Below are positions 59,889 through 64,000 of a stretch of DNA of 64,000 nt, in pieces. The position numbers and the translations under genes were made by a program. The notes under the pieces are model-generated. The model did no database searches, had not been told where the DNA came from, and was given only the letters and a program-made list of their open reading frames with translations. Origin of the DNA: a bacterium (lineage in GTDB: Bacteria; Cyanobacteriota; Vampirovibrionia; Obscuribacterales; Obscuribacteraceae); the NCBI GenBank assembly GCA_018062085.1, contig JAGOSY010000021.1, positions 1-64,000 of the forward strand. The letters are read 5' to 3'. The number at the start of each line of letters is the position of its first letter. Position 1 is the stretch's first letter.

Positions 59889-61176
59889 AGGCAGGGGAAA
59901 GTAATACTGGTCCTTTTCTCAATTTACCGCCGATTTGAACTGCTTCCTCCATGGTAGCGGCAACGTATATATCGTTAAATCCTGCTTCACGTAACGCTCT
60001 TTCGAAACGTTCTTTTGCTTCACCAATAAGAATAACGCCCAAAGCGTATTTTTTTATCGATTGAATTAAATCAGAGAGCGGAGTTCCTTTGTCTTTACCC
60101 CCGGCTATGAGGATGACACTCTTCTCGGGAAAAGATTCAAGGGCCTTGATGGCTGAATCAGTATTGGTTGCTTTGGAGTCATTGTAGAAGTCAACGCCAT
60201 CAACAGTTTCGACAAATTCAAGGCGATGTTCTAGGGCTTTAAAAGTACGCAGATGCTGCTCGATTTCTTTTTCATTCAAGCCAGCTAAGCAGCAAGCAGA
60301 TATTGCCGCTAGTGCATTTTCGATATTGTGTTTGCCGATGATACGCAAATCATTTTGGCTACAGACAACTCTTGTGCGCGCGTTGTACGAATAGCACAAG
60401 AAGCCATCTTCTAAATATGCGCCCTGTATACCGCGATTAACATCTGGCAGCAAGGTAAAAGGAAACAGCTCTGCTTTTGTTTTAGTCGTTGCCACCACTG
60501 AATCGTCTTGATTGAGAATGGCAAACGATTCCATATCTTGATGGGCAAACATCGAACGTTTTGCGTCAATATAAGGGTCAAGGCCACCGTGCCAATCTAG
60601 ATGGTCCGGCGTTAGGTTGAGCCAGATGCCGATATAGGGCGCGAAAGTAGGCGAGTAATGGAGCTGATACGAACTAACTTCAACCACTAAAAAGTCGAGA
60701 GGGCCACTATCAAGCCGACTCAAAATGGGCACGCCAATATTGCCGCAGGCTGGGGCTAGGCGACCGGCCTTTTCTAGGATGTAGCTAATCAAAGCGGTTG
60801 TCGTAGACTTGCCGTTAGTGCCCGTGACAGCAATAAAGGGAACTGTTCCGTTACATTCGCGGAAGGCTAGCTCAACGTCAGAAATTACTTCGCGACCGTG
60901 GGCTTTGGCCCTGAGCATAACGTCAGAATGAGGCGGAATACCTGGACTAGTAATAACCAGCTCAGACCAGCTTAAACAGCGCTCACTATGAGCACCAAAT
61001 TCACTTTCTACCGGTAAGGCAGCCAGCTCGGCCAACAACTTCGGATTGATCTTGTCTTTAGGCTGAGACTCAGATACGAGAACTTTTGCGCCACGTTTAA
61101 CCAGGTAGGAAGCGGCGGCGATGCCGCTTCTACCTAGTCCTAAAATACTGACTTTCTTGTTATTCCAGTCTGCCAC
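59788..61176 (-). CDS. murD: UDP-MurNAc-L-alanine:D-glutamate ligase MurD
   Basis: The 462-residue ligase has the N-terminal Rossmann part KVSILGLGRSGIAAASYL, ATP-binding VTGTNGKSTTTALI, the central-domain motif LNLTPDHLDWH with catalytic His/Asp, and the C-domain motifs DFYNDSKATNTDSAIKALE and ILIAGGKDKG. It adds D-glutamate to the peptidoglycan precursor in the cytoplasm. Its 3' end overlaps the start of ftsW. It is first in the murD-ftsW-murG run, 26 bp after the TPR gene in the same direction. Confidence 0.97.
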   Translation of the reverse strand: MADWNNKKVSILGLGRSGIAAASYLVKRGAKVLVSESQPKDKINPKLLAELAALPVESEFGAHSERCLSWSELVITSPGIPPHSDVMLRAKAHGREVISDVELAFRECNGTVPFIAVTGTNGKSTTTALISYILEKAGRLAPACGNIGVPILSRLDSGPLDFLVVEVSSYQLHYSPTFAPYIGIWLNLTPDHLDWHGGLDPYIDAKRSMFAHQDMESFAILNQDDSVVATTKTKAELFPFTLLPDVNRGIQGAYLEDGFLCYSYNARTRVVCSQNDLRIIGKHNIENALAAISACCLAGLNEKEIEQHLRTFKALEHRLEFVETVDGVDFYNDSKATNTDSAIKALESFPEKSVILIAGGKDKGTPLSDLIQSIKKYALGVILIGEAKERFERALREAGFNDIYVAATMEEAVQIGGKLRKGPVLLSPACASFDMFRDFEDRGRVFKDLVRARAREMASPRQ

Positions 61177-61202
61177 TCGACAATTGTAACAGAAAGAAAG
61201 CT

Positions 61203-63107
61203 CTAACCTCTTTGGCGGTCTTTCTCTTTCTGCTCAAGCTTGTAGGCCTTTTCAGAAAGATTGGCAATCTTCTTGTTCATCTTCTCTACTTCTTTAGGAG
61301 GCATGTTGGGAGTAAGGGCCATGTAGGCCTTGTACTGAACAACTGCTTCTTTAAGATCTTTTGAGGCTTCTGGCTTCAATCTCTCTAGAGTTTTACCAAT
61401 GCCCATGCGAGCATCAGCGATTTTTGGATTGTCGTATATAGAAGCGTGATATTTGTCGATAGCACTGGCCAACTGGCTACGGCGAGCAAGATCGTCACCC
61501 AAAGTCAGTTCTTGCCGAGCCACATCTTTTTGCTTAGCGACCAAGTTTAGACCACGCTTAGCTCTCTCTTCACCACCAGGGAAGCTCGATGCTTTTTTGT
61601 AGGCAGCTTCAGCACTAGGAAGATCTTTGATCATCAGAGCCAAATCACCAACAGCAAAGGTTTGCTTAGCATCAGAGGCATTGGCAATAACAGTGTTCAT
61701 CTGTTGATCAGATTCACTAAATTTGTTCTGAGCGAGAAGAGCCTCAGCATAAGCCACTCTTTCACCATCATTGGTAGGAGTGCCAATGCTAGCAAGATCA
61801 ACTGGAACCCCAGCCATAGAACGCAACTTAGCTTGTGCCAGTCTCAGTTCCATATCATTAGGATTCATTTTGACCGCTTGATCGATCATGCGTTGAGCAG
61901 ACTCGTACTCGTTCGAAACAAAGAAAGCACCAGTAGCTTCTTTATTTGCCTTGAGATAATAGGCTCTAGTCAAACCTTTCGCGGCTGCCGAGTTTTGTGG
62001 ATTAGCATCAAGCACTGTACGGTATTCCTTGACGGCATCGTCAAGTTTTTCTAGTTGCAAACTTTGATCGGCAACGCGCAAATGCAAATCGGGATTGTTC
62101 GGCATCATTTCTAAACCAGAACGAAGCTCAGCAATCGACATTTCAAGATCGCCGCGTCCTTGTCTGATATCAGCAATATGCAAGTAAGCATCAGGATTTT
62201 CTGGCTTGATGCTGATTGATTTTTGCAATTGTTGAATGGCGGCAACAGTATTACCCTGAGCAGCGTAGACATCACCCATGGTCTGGTGCACAGGAGCACT
62301 ATTGCGGTTTTGATAAAGCGAAGTATTCAACTCTTTCAATGCTTCGTCGTACAGGCCTTGTTTATAGTAGGCGCGACCCAAACCATAGTGAGCAGTAGAA
62401 TTGCCAGAATTGAGTGACACAGCCTGTTTGAAAGCAGCAACAGCATCAGCGTATTGCTCTTTGTTGAGCTTGGCTATACCCATTTGGCCATAGGCTTCAG
62501 AGTTTTTAGGATCAACGCGAGTGGCTTCTTTGTATTCACTAATCGCTTCGTCTAAGCGACCCTGTTCCTTATATATGTTTCCCAAAGTGATATGAGCTTC
62601 AGGCATACCAGGGTCAATGCTAATTGCTTGCTTGGCTTCAGCCTCAGCGCTGCGCAAAGTGGCATCTTTGTTTTTGATAACGGTGCCAGACGAAGAAGTA
62701 AGACGATTCAACATTACCATCGCCTTACCAGCGTGGGCCATGGCGTTCATTGGATCATTGGCCAAGACTTTGGCGAAATTCTCTTCGGCAGCATCCAACT
62801 TAAATTGCTTAGCCAGGGCCATGCCGTAGCCAACAGCAGCAGCTGTACTCTTGGGGCTTCTGGTCATCTCGCCTTTATAAAGATCGGCAGCCTCAGTGAA
62901 TTTCCCTTGCATCATGAGCTGATCTGCTCTAACTGTCTCGCGAGTGATACGAATTTGATAAGTCTTGTTAGCAGCAATCTGAAGACCCGAAATCGAATCT
63001 GAATCACCACGAGCGGAAGCCTCAACATTCCAGGCCAAATTTGAGCCGACAGAAATAGATGCAGCCAAGGCCAATGTGAAAATTCTGAACGAGCTTCTAT
63101 TAGTCAT
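61203..63107 (-). CDS. Secreted multi-TPR protein
   Basis: From the ATG at 63107 the product is 634 residues with a signal peptide (about 9-30, cleavage near VEA-SA). Residues about 50-560 form roughly a dozen or more TPR units of the canonical type, such as GRLDEAISEYKEATRVDPKN, QYADAVAAFKQAVSLNSGN, GLYDEALKELNTSLYQNRN and KLDDAVKEYRTVLDANPQN. The C-terminus is charged and helical. A 41-codon upstream extension to 63230 has no signal-peptide logic and is rejected. It is a likely periplasmic scaffold, possibly for peptidoglycan or outer-membrane assembly given its mur neighbours. Confidence 0.88.
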   Translation of the reverse strand: MTNRSSFRIFTLALAASISVGSNLAWNVEASARGDSDSISGLQIAANKTYQIRITRETVRADQLMMQGKFTEAADLYKGEMTRSPKSTAAAVGYGMALAKQFKLDAAEENFAKVLANDPMNAMAHAGKAMVMLNRLTSSSGTVIKNKDATLRSAEAEAKQAISIDPGMPEAHITLGNIYKEQGRLDEAISEYKEATRVDPKNSEAYGQMGIAKLNKEQYADAVAAFKQAVSLNSGNSTAHYGLGRAYYKQGLYDEALKELNTSLYQNRNSAPVHQTMGDVYAAQGNTVAAIQQLQKSISIKPENPDAYLHIADIRQGRGDLEMSIAELRSGLEMMPNNPDLHLRVADQSLQLEKLDDAVKEYRTVLDANPQNSAAAKGLTRAYYLKANKEATGAFFVSNEYESAQRMIDQAVKMNPNDMELRLAQAKLRSMAGVPVDLASIGTPTNDGERVAYAEALLAQNKFSESDQQMNTVIANASDAKQTFAVGDLALMIKDLPSAEAAYKKASSFPGGEERAKRGLNLVAKQKDVARQELTLGDDLARRSQLASAIDKYHASIYDNPKIADARMGIGKTLERLKPEASKDLKEAVVQYKAYMALTPNMPPKEVEKMNKKIANLSEKAYKLEQKEKDRQRG

Positions 63108-63466
63108 ACGGTTCTCGGTTCTCCATCTGTGGGGGATGATGCTGTGTGTATACAAGACGTTATGCGCTTGAAAAGCCGACTGCCTTGCTTTATCTCGAAA
63201 TAGTCGCAAATTGTAGCAAGCGAGCAACAAGCAATAAAGGTTAAATAGCTGTTTTTTGTAGCGAAGGGCTGTGCATGGGACAATCTAAGCCTACAGATTA
63301 TGGTCTATGGATTAAAACCTATGGCTTAGCATCTATAGATCAGCATCTATTGACTAGGGGCCAGCAGTTGTCAATTGCCAGTTTAAAAAACTGTCCGGCC
63401 AAATTGCATTCTATATATAAGGAAGTATTTTTCCTTTTTTGCCATCTCAAAGAGTGAGGATAAAAA
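63108..63466. other. Divergent intergenic region between the TPR gene and yebC
   Basis: The region holds weak palindromes only: CAGTTT/AAACTG near 63380-63394 and AAGGAA/TTCCTT at 63419-63436 followed by TTTT, which could act as an attenuator 27 bp before yebC. TATATAA near 63412 is a possible -10. An open frame at 63275-63457 has no protein-like content. Confidence 0.45.
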
Positions 63467-64000
63467 GTGTCAGGTCATTCAAAATGGGCCACTATCAAAA
63501 GACACAAAGCTGTCGTTGATCAAAAGCGCGGGGTGATGTATGCCAAAATGTCGCGCGAAATCATCATCGCCACCAAACTTGGCGGCAGCGATCCCAACGG
63601 CAACTTTCGCTTACGCCAAGCCATAGACCGAGCTAAAGCCGAAGGCGTGCCTAACGATAATATTCAGCGTGCCATCGAGAAGGGCTCTGGAGCTGGCGCT
63701 TTAGACAATTTCGAAGAGCTAGTCTACGAGGGATACGGTCCGGGAGGCGTAGCAGTACTGGTCAAGTGCACCACCGACAACCGCAACAGAACAGCCGGCG
63801 ATGTGCGCATGTATTTTTCAAAATTTGGCGGCAACATGGGCGACAGCGGCTGTGTTGGCTGGATGTTTAAAGAGCGCGGCGAAGTGCTGCTAGAAAAAGA
63901 CGCGAAGTTTGACGAAGACGCACTGCTGACAGCGGCTCTAGATGCCGGTGCAGAAGACTTAGATACATCGATGGAAAGCGAAGCACTTGTAATTTGCAGC
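63467..64000 (+). CDS. yebC: YebC/PmpR family protein (3' end outside the window)
   Basis: The frame starts at GTG 63467 with GAGGA 6 nt upstream and stays open for 178 codons to the window end; the family is about 245 residues long. The beginning SGHSKWATIKRHKAVVDQKR is the YebC hallmark, followed by FRLRQAIDRAKAEGVPNDNI, YEGYGPGGVAVLVKCTTDNR and RNRTAGDVRMYFSKFGGNMG. YebC proteins act as transcription regulators or, as recently shown for some, assist ribosomes at proline stretches. A ruvC neighbour is common but would lie outside the window. Confidence 0.96.
   Translation, partial: MSGHSKWATIKRHKAVVDQKRGVMYAKMSREIIIATKLGGSDPNGNFRLRQAIDRAKAEGVPNDNIQRAIEKGSGAGALDNFEELVYEGYGPGGVAVLVKCTTDNRNRTAGDVRMYFSKFGGNMGDSGCVGWMFKERGEVLLEKDAKFDEDALLTAALDAGAEDLDTSMESEALVICS

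Noticed and set aside
63108..63230. 41-codon extension of the multi-TPR protein
   Set aside because: The ATG at 63107 starts a clean signal peptide; the extension would bury it.

Overview
The window reads as chromosomal DNA of a Gram-negative-type, fermentation-capable bacterium. The best taxonomic guess is the non-photosynthetic sister lineage of Cyanobacteria (Melainabacteria/Vampirovibrionia, Obscuribacter-like). This is inference from style: moderate GC, many signal-peptide TPR proteins, PATAN (DUF4388), VIT/VWA and HEAT proteins, an MlaC-like protein and a WaaE-like glycosyltransferase pointing to an outer membrane, an AdhE fermentation enzyme, and no photosynthesis genes. I found no rRNA, tRNA, insertion sequence, prophage or CRISPR array. 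Only the last gene (yebC) is cut by the window edge.

Layout. 0.2-6.9 kb: a compact minus-strand run of adhE, a STAS protein, an ABC ATPase, an ABC-2 permease, an MlaC-like secreted protein and sfsA; the middle four look like an unusual lipid/envelope export set. 7.0-10.5 kb: a possible 47-residue small gene coupled by a TTGA stop/start overlap to a very large secreted TPR protein. 10.6-15.0 kb: a small membrane peptide, an APC-superfamily transporter, a short KdpD-like kinase and a KdpE-like regulator, preceded by CTTGA repeats spaced 11 bp. 15.1-17.5 kb: two tandem secreted paralogues of unknown family, the first preceded by the same repeat. 17.6-23.3 kb: a matrixin-like protease, nagB, a cyclophilin, an SGNH-like membrane protein with a small partner, and a secreted protein with RLxRLE repeats. 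23.4-37.7 kb: dnaK, a PATAN/degenerate-GGDEF protein, a metallo-beta-lactamase-fold hydrolase, a GH-like secreted protein, a five-Cys/TPR membrane protein, a MerR-VIT/VWA pair, and TPR and membrane proteins. 37.8-41.8 kb: an HD phosphohydrolase, then ffh-rpsP-KH with a long rpsP/KH overlap. 41.8-47.7 kb: three related TPR plus double-retropepsin proteins with a glycosyltransferase between them, then an acyl-CoA dehydrogenase. 47.8-57.4 kb: HEAT and single-TM proteins, gcvH and gcvT in separate places, an esterase, a very acidic low-complexity protein, and several intergenic 15-17 bp tandem repeats. 57.4-63.1 kb: murD-ftsW-murG for peptidoglycan synthesis and a TPR protein of about 630 residues. 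63.5 kb to the end: yebC.

How it fits together. Most recognised genes are housekeeping (DnaK, SRP, ribosome, peptidoglycan, glycine cleavage) mixed with envelope and periplasm functions. The points most worth following up are the helically phased CTTGA repeats linking the KdpDE/transporter operon to a family of unknown secreted proteins, the single-chain double retropepsins with signs of gene conversion, and the Mla-like operon with the wrong class of permease.
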